Origin: Tritrichomonas foetus
Taxonomy: Eukaryota > Parabasalia > Tritrichomonadida > Tritrichomonadidae
Direction of reading: 5' to 3'
Assembly: GCA_001839685.1 (NCBI GenBank)
Contig: MLAK01000636.1
Coordinates: forward strand, 1 to 64,000
DNA length: 64,000 bases
In this document: in pieces, positions 29,834 through 40,545 of the stretch
Position numbering within the stretch: position 1 is the first letter of the stretch
Layout of the letters: every line of letters starts with the position of its first letter
Translations under genes and position numbers: made by a program
Notes under the pieces: model-generated
The model's database searches: none
What the model saw: the letters and a program-made list of their open reading frames with translations, nothing else
Told to the model about the DNA's origin: nothing

Positions 29834-32800
29834 ATGAGTGATTTATCCCAAGAATCTGAGTTTGACGACTTTAAAAACAATGTTATCAACATGGTATGTC
29901 AGAACTCTGTTCACACATCACTCATTTCCCAATTGAGCGGATTTTTGAAGGATATTTATATTACTCGAAAATTGAAACCGCCTTTCGATGGTGAAACTGA
30001 CGAATTTCTTGAAGTATTTTCGGTCAATTTAATAAACAAAATATTGCAAACGCGCGAGAAAAATAAATCTATTCAGAAACCATATCAATCAATTTTGACG
30101 AATTATGTTCGAATTCTTGCCAAGAATATTGTTGAACCTTATCCAAAATTTATCGAGGCGGCAAAAATAATCGTCACCCAAAAATCCCAAAATTTTTATC
30201 GAATGATGGCATCTTACAATTATGGAATGCCACCAGAAACTTCTCAATATTTTTATGATAATGTTCGTGAATTTGTTAACCACAATGTTTTGGAGACACT
30301 CATCAAATATTATTCAAATTCCGATGAAAATCAGCTTGAAAATAATAAAGATCATAATATTAGCAGAAGTCCCAGTAAAGAAAATAAAATTCATAAAATT
30401 CATCGTGATCACAAAGAAACTAAAGATGAAAAAAGTCAAGATTCAAAAACTGATAATTCGAGTTCCAATAGTCTCTCAAAGAAAAATAAAACAATTTTTA
30501 ATATGAAAAAAGCAGCTCAAATTATTTCCATTATTCATCCCTTGACCAAGTTTTTTGAGAAATCTCAATTAAATGATTTTATTTTAGCTTTAATTAATTC
30601 TTATAGAGAGTATATTGAAACAGTTTCAATAGATGAATTGAAATGTTTAGACGATAATTTGTTAAATAAATTTAACAATAATTTATTTGTAATGTCAAAT
30701 AGTAGTGATTTGAAAACCAAATTAACTGTTATCCAAATTTCATTGAATATTAGATTAGTTAAAACTATGCTTTTAAGGCTACAATTTAATGCTTTAGCTT
30801 CAATTAAATCATGCCTAAATAAATCTTATTTACAAACAAGCCAAATGACAAGTTATTTAAAAAAAGAGAATTTTTTAGACATTTTATTAGACAGTCATGA
30901 TTTACATCATCAACTTGTTCCTGATTTTATATCAATTTTCGGATACATGGTTAAAAATGGAGATGCTGGAATCAATGAAATTCGAAAATTTTGGCTTATA
31001 TCAACTTCACAACATCCTTCAGTAATAGATTATTTTTTTAAACCTTGGTATTCTTTTTTTTATGAATTTAAAAATACAACTATAGATAGTTTTTTCGAAA
31101 TGGTTTCTGAAGAAAAACAGTTTCCAAAAGAGGCCCTTGCATTTTTACGAAAAGTTGCATTTAAAGCATCTCCACAAATCAGAGAAGTTCTCTTTAATTG
31201 TTTAATGAAAATGTTAAATGATAAGGAATTTAGTGATAATGAAAATGATACTGTTAATTTAGTAGTTGATCTTTGCTGTACTTTAGTGCCAACTAATAAT
31301 GAAAAATTTTGTTTAGACTTACAAAATAAATGTATAAAATTAATATCAAAAAATAAAGACATATATATCGCATTGCCTTTACTGAAAAGTTCATGTCGAA
31401 AAGTGTCATCTAAGAAAGCAAGAGAATATTTCGATGCTGTTCTAAAATCAATGATGAAAGGTAATGTTGATGTATCTTCTTATTTTGATTTATTAATTAA
31501 AATATTAGAAAACTTTGAAGATACTTTTAATGAGAAAGAATTTAAAAACTTAAAGAAATTGGTTTTACCACTGTTATATACAAAAGAAAATTTTAATACT
31601 GTTTGTCAATTTTTTACTAATCTAATGAAAATCAAAAATAAATTTGCTACTGATGAGATGCTTTATGAAATTTATTTGCAAATTTGTCAATCTTCTAGTT
31701 TTGATATCGAATCTTTTAATTTTATCAAAAGATTGTATGAAAGACTCAGAAAAAATTCATCACTTTGTGAAGAGAGTCAGCTTTTAGATTCTTTGTGGAA
31801 ACTGTTCCTACAAAATCCAAATAGTGAATGCATTTGTGAGTATTTAATTAGTTTATATGAAAAAAATTCAAGAGACTTTATTGATAAATGTTTTGAAAAC
31901 ATTTCCGATAAAGAAGAAGGCTCTTTAACTCTTTTAGAAAAATATATTCATTATATTGAAGATGGGTTGAGTTTGTCTGAGCTTGGTATCCATCAAAATT
32001 CGTTTCATGATCCTGAAAGTTTTTATATTTTGAATTTGAAGGGTGATTTAGATAAACAAATTAAAGTATTTAAATGGATATCATATCGTTCATTTGTTCA
32101 ACGTATCTCAAGAATGCTGGAAAAAGATCCACAAAGAATTCGAATTAAGCATAAAGATACTTATATCAGTCCAACTAACTTTTTCTTACATAATTTCATG
32201 GTATTAACGATAACAGCATCAACAGCTGGCTATATATCTTATGTTGAATCATCCGAATATAAAAATCCACCGATAATTATTTCGAGTTTGCCATCAGTAA
32301 TATTAATTGAGAAGAAATATTCAAAACGGCTTTTCCAACTTTTATCAAAATCTCCAAATGAAAAAATTTTATGCATTCTGAATCTGATTCCAACTATACC
32401 ATCTGAATATAAACTAATGACAGAATCAGTGATTGAATCTAATTTTGACGCAGATATCAGAAAAATTTGGAAAGATATTTTTAATCTCAAAAAGAAAAAC
32501 CTTTTTTTATATAGATTGAATATAATTGGAAATTTAGTTAAAAAACCTAATATGGAATGGATTGAAATTTTTTATTTAACACATGGCTTTACTTATTTCT
32601 TGAAAATTATTGTAACTAAAAGTTTGAACGTATTTTCAAGTCGATCTGATTTAATTTTAATCTTAAAAATTACCAAAATTTTAATGGCAATTCCAGAATA
32701 TGAATCCCAAATTGATGAATCTATTTCTGAACTTTCATCCAAAGCAATTCCCCAAATGATTCAGTGGATGATAAAATATTGTTCAAATACAGAAATACTT

Positions 32801-35800
32801 TTAGATATATTATCAATTTTTAAATGCTTTGCCTTTAAAAATGTTGAATTGATTGAAAATTCACAGGCCTTTTTAGAATTAATTAAAGATACATTTTTCT
32901 CATCGAATGCTAAAGTTAGAATGGAAACATTAGAAATTTTAAATACACTTTCACTTCACTTACATAAAAAAATTGTCACGATTTTATTGCCGATTGCAAT
33001 GAATCGACGATGTCAGGAATTTTTTGAATTATTGAAGCCAGTTGCCCAAAATACAAATGATCCAAAAGTACTTTTTAAAGAATTGGTTAACGTTTTATAC
33101 ACTTATTACAAACTACCTGATAATTCAAGTGATGGTATAATTCCAATTCTTATGTTTAGACCACCAAATCAAGTTTTTTCAAATGGATTGTTTTCAATAT
33201 TGAGTATTTTGATTAGTCGAATGAAAACAATTCCTCATTTAATGAAATATTTTAACTTTTTATGTGATAATATTTTATTTAATTGTATTAAGTTCTATGA
33301 AATTTCAAATGATTTATTAAATATAATTACTGCAATTATTAAAACTAAACCAGATACAGCTTCACTTTTATTACCTAAATTAAAACAAATAACATTATAC
33401 TCTGATTATGAAAATCCATCGAGTTCAAGCAAAGTTGAATTATCATCTACTGCACGATCAAGAGGTTTGAAGAATCTTGGGGCAACTTGCTATATGAATG
33501 CAACAATCCAACAATTGTTTAATATTCGTGAGCTTAGAGAAAGAATATTGACTACTCATTTTTCCGATAATGATTGGATTATAGAATTTCAATATTTATT
33601 TGCTGAATTGTCATTTTATCCTTCAAAAAATGTAGATCCAACACCTTTTGTTTCAAAATGGACAGGATGGGACGGAGAAAGAGTTAACCCGCGTGACCAA
33701 CAAGATGCCGTTGAATTCCTTCAAATGTTGCTAGAAAGACTTGATGAGAAAGAAAAAGGACTTACTTCAATGTTTCGCGGACAAATAATTCATTCACTGG
33801 TTGGACGAACAGAAGAATATTTAAATACATCGATTGAAGATTTCATAACCTTGACCTTAGAAGTAAAGGATCACAAAAATGTTGAAGAAAGTTTGAAAAC
33901 ATTTTTAATTCCTGATCGTTTTGAAGGATCAAATGGATACACCGTTGAAGGAAAAGGAATGATTGACGCAGATAGATATCATAAAATTCGAAAATCACCT
34001 GATTTTTTGGTGATTCAATTAAAACGATTTGAATATAATTTATCAAGTAACACTCGAGTGAAAGTAAACTCCGAATATATGTTTCCATTAGAACTTAATC
34101 TATCTATTGTAATGGAAAAAGAACCTGAAAATGAAAATGATGAACTTTTCGAACTTGTTGGTGTTTTAATGCATATGGGTAGTGCTGTTGCTGGCCATTA
34201 CTTCAGTCATGTTAAAAGAGGTAATGGAAAATGGGTGACACTAAATGATTTATCAATTTCTAAATGTAATGGTGAAGAATTACCTATTGAAGCAGCAGGT
34301 GGTAAAGCTAAACCAAGAGGGAATGATTTTGGTTTTTATTCTGATTTCCTTGAAAAAGATACCAATGCTTATCTATTATTTTATAGAAAGAAATCAACCA
34401 TTTCTCATGCTCCTGATGTATTTGATACTGATTTTAGCATTTCTAATTTTATGAATCATCATCATAATAATACTAACAGTGCCTTTGGTAGTTATTTAGA
34501 ATTCCCTAAATCTTCATCAGTATTTAGTGTGAACAGTATGATTGAAGAAAGTGAAGAGGATAGATCTCTTATCCCCAATAAAAAACCAAAATATATAGAT
34601 TCTCAATGTTTAGAAAGACTTGTAAATGATATCCATCAGACTTTAGCAAGAAATATTGTCACATCTGATGAATTTTCATGCCTTCTTATGGAATTATGCT
34701 CGGCAGAAATTGATGGTGAATTTTTATATTCACATTTCATTTATTGTTTAAGAAGAAGTTATCGAAAAGAATTAGAAGGCTCAGAAATTGATGAAAATAC
34801 ATATAAACTCCCTTTCACTTTAGGAAATCGGATCATTTTTCTTTTTAATAATACTTCTGATTTGGCGTTATATATTTTATCACAACTAAATCATATTGAT
34901 GAATTTTTATTTGGTGCTGAAAGTGAAAAAGTTCGAACTTTTTATGCAAAATTATTAGTGAATGCACTTAACAATTCCCAAAATTGTGGAGAAAATAGCA
35001 TATTCATTGATTTTTCTAGTTACATGAAAGAGAAGCTTTACACAATCATAAATCATTATAAAAAGTTTAATCAATTCTTTATTGTTTTATGTAAACTAAT
35101 TGAAATCGAGTCGATTGAAGAATGGTCAGAAAAAATCATTGAATTCATTTCAATTGCAATTCCTGAATATTCAAACGCCAACAAAAAAGAAAAAGTTTTC
35201 CATAATATTGATTTATCTTACATATTTCGAATCATGAACATTATGCCTATTGATTTTGAATTTCTTTCTGATAATTTGCTTTATTGGTCCTTTTCAAAGA
35301 AACATTCTTTTGAATTGATTAATTTTATATCTAATCGAATTCAAGGAAATAAAAATACGACAGACATATTTTTAAATATAGTTAAGTCAAACGAATTGTC
35401 TGCACTTCAAATGTCACTTTTTTTCGTAACTAATTTAAAAACTGATGATAAAATGAATCAAATGCGTGATGAAATATTTAATAAAACTATTCTAAAACAA
35501 TTAAGTTATTCAGAATTCTTAGTAAACACAACTTATCGTGCCAAAGAATTCACATCAATTCTGAAAGAACATTCTTCCAATTCAATTTTCGATTTTGAAA
35601 CCGAAAAAATAGATAATAAAGAAAGTGAGAGTGAATGTTTTAGTCTCTCGAAACGGTTTATGAATTTTGCCCCACTTTTTATTAAGAATTTCTTATTTAA
35701 AACGGAATTAAATGTAATAACAGCTTTTGAAAAGCTGGTTTATGCAATTTTTAATGAAAATGACAAAACATCACTATTCGAATTCTTTTCCGTTTTGATA

Positions 35801-37528
35801 GAAAACAGATCAAAAATCGAATCATTTATTTCCAAATGCTCAAATGATACAAATTCACCTGCCCTCGCATATTTTCAAATATTGAGGTGGATCATTAAAT
35901 TAGGTAATTTTCACAATGAAATTTTCTGTTATGCAAAAGATTTTTGTTTCATGCTGAAAAAATTCAATGGAAGTGAACGAAAAACATCTTTTTATCATTT
36001 ATTTAACTTTATATATGATATGTTCGGCGAAAACCCCAATGAATTATTTGAAAAAACTCCACTTCCTAAATTCATTTCATCAATTCCTTCACATTTTTGT
36101 TCAGTTAATGATAACTCTATAAAATTAGTTCAATTGTTGATGAATGTTGAATGTGAAGAATTCATTAAAAGTGATTGCTTCAAATCATTGTGTAATTCAT
36201 CATTTAATGATAAAGAAGTCGGTAAAAATATTCGCATTTTTATTTTGAAAAAAGTGAATGTAGAAAATTCAACCAAAGTATGTCAAATTTTATGGGATAA
36301 ACACAATTTTGAGAAGAATGTAACTTTTGCCTACTTAGAGTTCCTTCGTTTATCTTGGCAACTTCTTCGAAAATATCCCAAAACTGCAAACATATTTTAT
36401 GATAATTCTTGTCATGATTTTTTATGGAGAAAAATTCATTTTGACATTCGTCAAATTAAAAAAGAAAATAATTTAAGAGCAAAGATGAAATTATTTGCAA
36501 TTTTTAATAATTCTTATATCATTGAAAATAAAGACAAAAAATTCTTTATGAAGGGTTCAAAAAGAGATCATTTAGTCAAACATTATACAAAAGATTTATC
36601 AATACCCTTAAATTCAATCATCTCTGCATGTTTATTTACAAGTTATTCAACCAATACATATACCAATCCGAATCTTCTATCACCTTCTCAACAAATACAT
36701 AATAATAATAATAATAATAATAATCAAAACGATAATACTAATCATAAAAGTATTTGCAATAATAACTTTTGTGATAAAGGATATGGAAAAGGTGGGTTGT
36801 TTGAATTTTTCAAGAGTATGATTAAACTAGATTCTTTTTACTTAAATGAAATTTCTCACCTTTTTGTTCACGAAAAGCTATCGATTTTGGCAAAATGTCA
36901 AATAGATAGTCAAATATCGGGCGCCAAATTTTTTGCAAAATTAATAACAACTATGATGAAAAAAGGTTTGAAAGGTTCGGAAAATATTTTGATCAGAGAA
37001 TTTTCAGGACTTTCAGAATCCCTTTCATCGAAATTTGAATCTATTGAAATTCTCTGTGAATTGCTTCATTCTGGCCTCCTCCAAGATATGAAACAAGAAA
37101 ACATTCAAAAAATCATTTCATCGTTTAACAAAATTTATAAAAAGACAACAGAAATTAAAATGTTTTCTAGTTCGATTAAAAAAGTTGCCTTAATTTTACC
37201 AAATTCAAGCAGCAATGATGAAAATGCAGAAAAATGTGAAAGATTAAGCTGGTGTGAAAATGTAAATAAATTGATTTCCATACAGATTTTAAATACAAGC
37301 AGAAAAAGCGAAATCGAAATTGAAAATATAAGAAATTTATTAAATATTGGAATTGATTTTATTAATGATTGCTGTACACAATATCAACTACTAAAACCCA
37401 AAATAAATGTAAGCAGAAAACAATTAAATATTATAATTTCTAAATTTAGAGAAAATGAAAAAATGGAATTTATCGAAACTGCGGAAAAATTAGAAAAAAT
37501 TCTTTTGGAAAAATCTAATCAACAATAG
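29834..37528 (+). CDS. Giant USP9X/USP34-like ubiquitin carboxyl-terminal hydrolase
   Basis: 2564 residues. The USP catalytic domain sits centrally, about residues 1210-1520. The Cys box GLKNLGATCYMN has Cys1219, and a QQDAVEFL segment follows. The His box is MHMGSAVAGHYFSHV with His1455, then WVTLNDLSIS and the closing NAYLLFYRK. The catalytic Cys, His and downstream Asn/Asp region are intact, so it should cleave ubiquitin from proteins. Long helical ARM/HEAT-like flanks on both sides, as in USP9X, USP24 and USP34, suggest a scaffold that selects substrates. A charged insert (about 170-215) and an asparagine run coded by (AAT)n near nt 36700 are low complexity. The Cys-box and His-box spacing and the overall architecture fit best with USP9X/USP34. 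Confidence 0.9.
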   Translation: MSDLSQESEFDDFKNNVINMVCQNSVHTSLISQLSGFLKDIYITRKLKPPFDGETDEFLEVFSVNLINKILQTREKNKSIQKPYQSILTNYVRILAKNIVEPYPKFIEAAKIIVTQKSQNFYRMMASYNYGMPPETSQYFYDNVREFVNHNVLETLIKYYSNSDENQLENNKDHNISRSPSKENKIHKIHRDHKETKDEKSQDSKTDNSSSNSLSKKNKTIFNMKKAAQIISIIHPLTKFFEKSQLNDFILALINSYREYIETVSIDELKCLDDNLLNKFNNNLFVMSNSSDLKTKLTVIQISLNIRLVKTMLLRLQFNALASIKSCLNKSYLQTSQMTSYLKKENFLDILLDSHDLHHQLVPDFISIFGYMVKNGDAGINEIRKFWLISTSQHPSVIDYFFKPWYSFFYEFKNTTIDSFFEMVSEEKQFPKEALAFLRKVAFKASPQIREVLFNCLMKMLNDKEFSDNENDTVNLVVDLCCTLVPTNNEKFCLDLQNKCIKLISKNKDIYIALPLLKSSCRKVSSKKAREYFDAVLKSMMKGNVDVSSYFDLLIKILENFEDTFNEKEFKNLKKLVLPLLYTKENFNTVCQFFTNLMKIKNKFATDEMLYEIYLQICQSSSFDIESFNFIKRLYERLRKNSSLCEESQLLDSLWKLFLQNPNSECICEYLISLYEKNSRDFIDKCFENISDKEEGSLTLLEKYIHYIEDGLSLSELGIHQNSFHDPESFYILNLKGDLDKQIKVFKWISYRSFVQRISRMLEKDPQRIRIKHKDTYISPTNFFLHNFMVLTITASTAGYISYVESSEYKNPPIIISSLPSVILIEKKYSKRLFQLLSKSPNEKILCILNLIPTIPSEYKLMTESVIESNFDADIRKIWKDIFNLKKKNLFLYRLNIIGNLVKKPNMEWIEIFYLTHGFTYFLKIIVTKSLNVFSSRSDLILILKITKILMAIPEYESQIDESISELSSKAIPQMIQWMIKYCSNTEILLDILSIFKCFAFKNVELIENSQAFLELIKDTFFSSNAKVRMETLEILNTLSLHLHKKIVTILLPIAMNRRCQEFFELLKPVAQNTNDPKVLFKELVNVLYTYYKLPDNSSDGIIPILMFRPPNQVFSNGLFSILSILISRMKTIPHLMKYFNFLCDNILFNCIKFYEISNDLLNIITAIIKTKPDTASLLLPKLKQITLYSDYENPSSSSKVELSSTARSRGLKNLGATCYMNATIQQLFNIRELRERILTTHFSDNDWIIEFQYLFAELSFYPSKNVDPTPFVSKWTGWDGERVNPRDQQDAVEFLQMLLERLDEKEKGLTSMFRGQIIHSLVGRTEEYLNTSIEDFITLTLEVKDHKNVEESLKTFLIPDRFEGSNGYTVEGKGMIDADRYHKIRKSPDFLVIQLKRFEYNLSSNTRVKVNSEYMFPLELNLSIVMEKEPENENDELFELVGVLMHMGSAVAGHYFSHVKRGNGKWVTLNDLSISKCNGEELPIEAAGGKAKPRGNDFGFYSDFLEKDTNAYLLFYRKKSTISHAPDVFDTDFSISNFMNHHHNNTNSAFGSYLEFPKSSSVFSVNSMIEESEEDRSLIPNKKPKYIDSQCLERLVNDIHQTLARNIVTSDEFSCLLMELCSAEIDGEFLYSHFIYCLRRSYRKELEGSEIDENTYKLPFTLGNRIIFLFNNTSDLALYILSQLNHIDEFLFGAESEKVRTFYAKLLVNALNNSQNCGENSIFIDFSSYMKEKLYTIINHYKKFNQFFIVLCKLIEIESIEEWSEKIIEFISIAIPEYSNANKKEKVFHNIDLSYIFRIMNIMPIDFEFLSDNLLYWSFSKKHSFELINFISNRIQGNKNTTDIFLNIVKSNELSALQMSLFFVTNLKTDDKMNQMRDEIFNKTILKQLSYSEFLVNTTYRAKEFTSILKEHSSNSIFDFETEKIDNKESESECFSLSKRFMNFAPLFIKNFLFKTELNVITAFEKLVYAIFNENDKTSLFEFFSVLIENRSKIESFISKCSNDTNSPALAYFQILRWIIKLGNFHNEIFCYAKDFCFMLKKFNGSERKTSFYHLFNFIYDMFGENPNELFEKTPLPKFISSIPSHFCSVNDNSIKLVQLLMNVECEEFIKSDCFKSLCNSSFNDKEVGKNIRIFILKKVNVENSTKVCQILWDKHNFEKNVTFAYLEFLRLSWQLLRKYPKTANIFYDNSCHDFLWRKIHFDIRQIKKENNLRAKMKLFAIFNNSYIIENKDKKFFMKGSKRDHLVKHYTKDLSIPLNSIISACLFTSYSTNTYTNPNLLSPSQQIHNNNNNNNNQNDNTNHKSICNNNFCDKGYGKGGLFEFFKSMIKLDSFYLNEISHLFVHEKLSILAKCQIDSQISGAKFFAKLITTMMKKGLKGSENILIREFSGLSESLSSKFESIEILCELLHSGLLQDMKQENIQKIISSFNKIYKKTTEIKMFSSSIKKVALILPNSSSNDENAEKCERLSWCENVNKLISIQILNTSRKSEIEIENIRNLLNIGIDFINDCCTQYQLLKPKINVSRKQLNIIISKFRENEKMEFIETAEKLEKILLEKSNQQ

Positions 37529-38578
37529 AGATCTTGATTAGAGATTATTTTGTATTTATATAATAAATTTTAGAATCTTTCTTTATTTTCTCTCTTTTTT
37601 ATTTTCATTCTTTTTTATTTTCATTCTTTTTTATTTTCATTCTTTTTTATTTTCATTCTTTTTTATTTTCATTCTTTTTTATTTTCATTCTTTTTTATTT
37701 TCATTCTTTTTTATTTTATATATTTCTGTTTTGGGAATATACAACATTAGTGCATAAAAGAAATACTGCCTACACTCATTAATGTCATACAATTAGCACA
37801 AAAATATAATTTATTTTAGAATATTTTCAATAGAGCAATCATTGAATTTTCCACTCCATTTTTGATTCTCAATTTCATTCACTCAACGAAAATAAATTCA
37901 TTCTTCCATTGGTTCCATATTTTGGCGAAATATATCATCATGACTAAATAAGATCATTTTATAGAACGCATGAAATCATTTCCGAACTAATATATATTTA
38001 GAGATTTAATTATCTCGAAACTAAGAATCAATAAAAGATGAACTTTGAAATTATTATAACCCCGAAAATATGATATTCTCCTTTTTGTTCAATCTAATCC
38101 TATGTCTAGTCTTGCTAATTTCACTATGATAAAATATTTAAATATTTCCAAATCAACCAGTTCTTTTTGAAAAACAAACTTAGATTTATGAATTTATTTT
38201 TCTATCTGAAGCAAAAACATAATTTGTCGTGTTTTTTCTCTTTGAAAGTAAATAAGATTACAATAATAATTATCATTATTCAATTAATAATAATGATCAT
38301 TATTTTTGATTGATCTTGGTTTACTATTTACAAGAAATTTGATTCTGTTTTAACCTACAATATCAAGAACAAGAACAAACAATAAACAAGAGGTATATCT
38401 AATATAGTTTCCTTTGAGTTTATTTCCCGATTTTTGACAAATAATTAAGGATATTTAAACATTCGAATTTTACATATGATCAAGTATTACATCATTTAAA
38501 CAATTAATTGTTAAGATGTGAAGAGAGATTCACTGAAGTTTTTTTTGGAAATGAGGCACAATTGTTTGTTTTTCCTTT
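37529..38578. other. Intergenic between convergent genes, with repeat and palindrome
   Basis: About 1 kb between the 3' end of the USP gene and the 3' end of the minus-strand gene at 38579. It contains a 16-base tandem repeat (37595-37717) and a perfect 16-base palindrome AATAATGATCATTATT (38289-38304). No gene seen. Confidence 0.6.
37595..37717. repeat. 16-bp tandem repeat, seven full copies plus partial
   Basis: Unit TTTTTTATTTTCATTC repeated without any change from 37595 to 37706, then a partial copy. It starts 67 bases after the USP gene stop. Perfect identity suggests recent slippage or amplification. Confidence 0.95.
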
Positions 38579-39076
38579 TTATAATGTGCTCAATTCATCA
38601 TAAATTTTATCTTTCATTTTAGAAATCTGTTCCCAATTTCGATGAAACCAAGATAACATAACTTTTTTTCTCCTCTTTTCCATTCGAGTTCTTTTAGTTA
38701 CTTTTGGATTTGTCTTTTCAACTATTTGAGCTATTTGATTGAGTATTATTGACGTGCATTTCTTCTTAAACACTTCACCTGCCAAATGAGACAAAAATTT
38801 GAAACAAGGTTTGGTTAAATATATAAAATGATCATTTGGATCTTTTTTTTGCGATTCTTCACCTCTCCCTCTTCGAAGTCTCTTTTTAGCAGGAAGCTGT
38901 TTACAGTCGATATTATTTTCAGGTAATTCACCCATAATGTTAAACGATTGAATAGAAATCTCAGCTTCATCGATGATGTCAAGATTTCCCCAGTCATTGA
39001 AGTAATCAATATATTGCATCCATTGAAATAGTTCGTTATTGGTATCTAATTCGCAAGCTTCGAGATTGATTGTCAT
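38579..39076 (-). CDS. Hypothetical basic protein
   Basis: 165 residues, not recognised. The first 50 residues are acidic with aromatic residues (FQWMQYIDYFNDWG). They are followed by a basic cluster AKKRLRRGRG (about 63-72). A helical region (about 90-115) leads to KRTRMEKRRKKVMLSW, a second strong basic patch, and a short helix. Two nuclear-localisation-like patches and the acidic/aromatic N-terminus would suit a small nuclear or DNA-binding regulator, but no family is identified. The ATG at 39076 is the first in frame. It lies divergently about 140 bases from the frameshifted plus-strand gene at 39218. Confidence 0.5.
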   Translation of the reverse strand: MTINLEACELDTNNELFQWMQYIDYFNDWGNLDIIDEAEISIQSFNIMGELPENNIDCKQLPAKKRLRRGRGEESQKKDPNDHFIYLTKPCFKFLSHLAGEVFKKKCTSIILNQIAQIVEKTNPKVTKRTRMEKRRKKVMLSWFHRNWEQISKMKDKIYDELSTL

Positions 39077-39209
39077 TCACCAAAAAAAGTGAATTAATGA
39101 AAAGTAAATTCATAGAAAAGTATGTCTTTTGAATGACTTATCCAAAAAATTGAATTTGTAGAATTATTAAATTATTTTTGAAACTGGCCGAAATCGTTTC
39201 TTATATTAG

Positions 39210-39214
39210 TCACT
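39210..39214 (+). promoter_or_regulatory. Initiator-like element of the 39218 gene
   Basis: TCACT with its A at 39212, six bases before the ATG at 39218; it matches trichomonad Inr. Confidence 0.4.
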
Positions 39215-39217
39215 GAA

Positions 39218-39659
39218 ATGTCAATTGATCGACTTTTCATATCAAATCTTTTTTCAAAAAGTGAAATATGTTTCAATACAAAGCAGGACTTTTTGAAAAG
39301 CTGCCAATTTTTGATAGTATGGCAAAATGATCATGAGATTTCCTCTTGTTTATCCAAAACCTCGATAACCAACGAATATTTCATACCATTTCCTCCTTGT
39401 GAAAAGGCAATGGAAATTCAATGTATTCAAAAATTTCAATATGCTGTCAATGGACTAGATGAAGAAACAATTGGAAATCAGAAATCTGTCTGTTATCAAA
39501 AGCTTTTTTAATGAGATACTTGACATTTTTATGAAGTTTTTCTGTCTCTTTCATTCGGCATTCTTTCCTATTAAAATTGTGAACCAGGCAATAACGTGTG
39601 TCGGTGAAGTTTTTAACGATGATTTTGTTTGTTTAGATTATTTAAATATAAATATTTAG
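39218..39659 (+). pseudogene. Short hypothetical gene with a homopolymer frameshift
   Basis: The frame from ATG 39218 encodes 97 residues (MSIDRLFISNLFSKSE...) and stops at 39511, two bases after a run of six T. The next frame continues to TAG at 39659 with about 50 residues rich in F, I and C (NEILDIFMKFFCLFHSAF). One T fewer would give a single protein of about 146 residues. The product is not recognised. The initiator-like TCACT six bases before the ATG supports a real gene. The break may be a sequencing error, a polymorphism or true decay. Confidence 0.4.
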
Positions 39660-40545
39660 TGTTTTCTTTGGAGCTGTTTTCAAAGTATTTTTATCTCAAA
39701 ATCTATCTTCAACTTTTATGGATTATGATATTATCATATCTTTGATTGAAATTTATCAAAAATCGAGTTGACAAAATTTGGAAGGAAAAGAGAGAAATTA
39801 GAAATATATTCGGGAAAAAAAAATTCTCTATTAGTTGATCAACAAAAAAAAAAAAAAAAAAATTATGATAGATATTCAAATTTTAGATAAAAGCAATTTG
39901 TAAAATATTTCATTAAAGTATCGACATTTCTAATAGGGCTTCTTGATAACGGCGTTTCATTTCACTAAAATTAAAAAATTATTAAATTTCCTCAACAAAT
40001 TCTCATGGTTTGGTTATGGAATCATGATACAATGATATCACAGTTTGGATATAGAACAATACTTTGGCAGCCAAATCTATTAGTGATGCATAAAATTATC
40101 CATTTTTGAAAATTATGCTATTCAAGTCTATTATTTCATCTTCATAGAAATGTCTAATTAACGTATGAAGATAATTGATTGCTGAAGTTTTATATGATAT
40201 CTAGTTAACACCACCTCATTAACTAATCATTATCTAGTGTAAATTATTCAAAAATTACAGGTTTTTTCTTGACGTTAATAGAATTATTCAAAACTGTATC
40301 TAAAATGTGATTATTCAAAAGATTCATCAGAATTAATATTAAACGAACTGACTGAATCATGATTGAACCACTTATTCAACGGATAATTGGTCATAAATCT
40401 ATCAAACCTTTTACAGAATTATTTAATGAGAAATTGAATCATAATCTGAAATTGATTAATTTTTCTATAATGTTCATAACTTTTTCCGGTAGCATTTAAT
40501 TTTATTTGACTTTTTCAATGCTAACATTCACAAACCACGAATCAA
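39660..40545. other. Intergenic, no gene seen
   Basis: AT-rich spacer with an A run of about 19 bases near 39844-39862. No supported gene. Confidence 0.5.
40528..40533 (+). promoter_or_regulatory. Initiator-like element of the SNF1/MARK-like kinase gene
   Basis: TCACAA with its A at 40530, 16 bases before the ATG at 40546. Confidence 0.45.
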
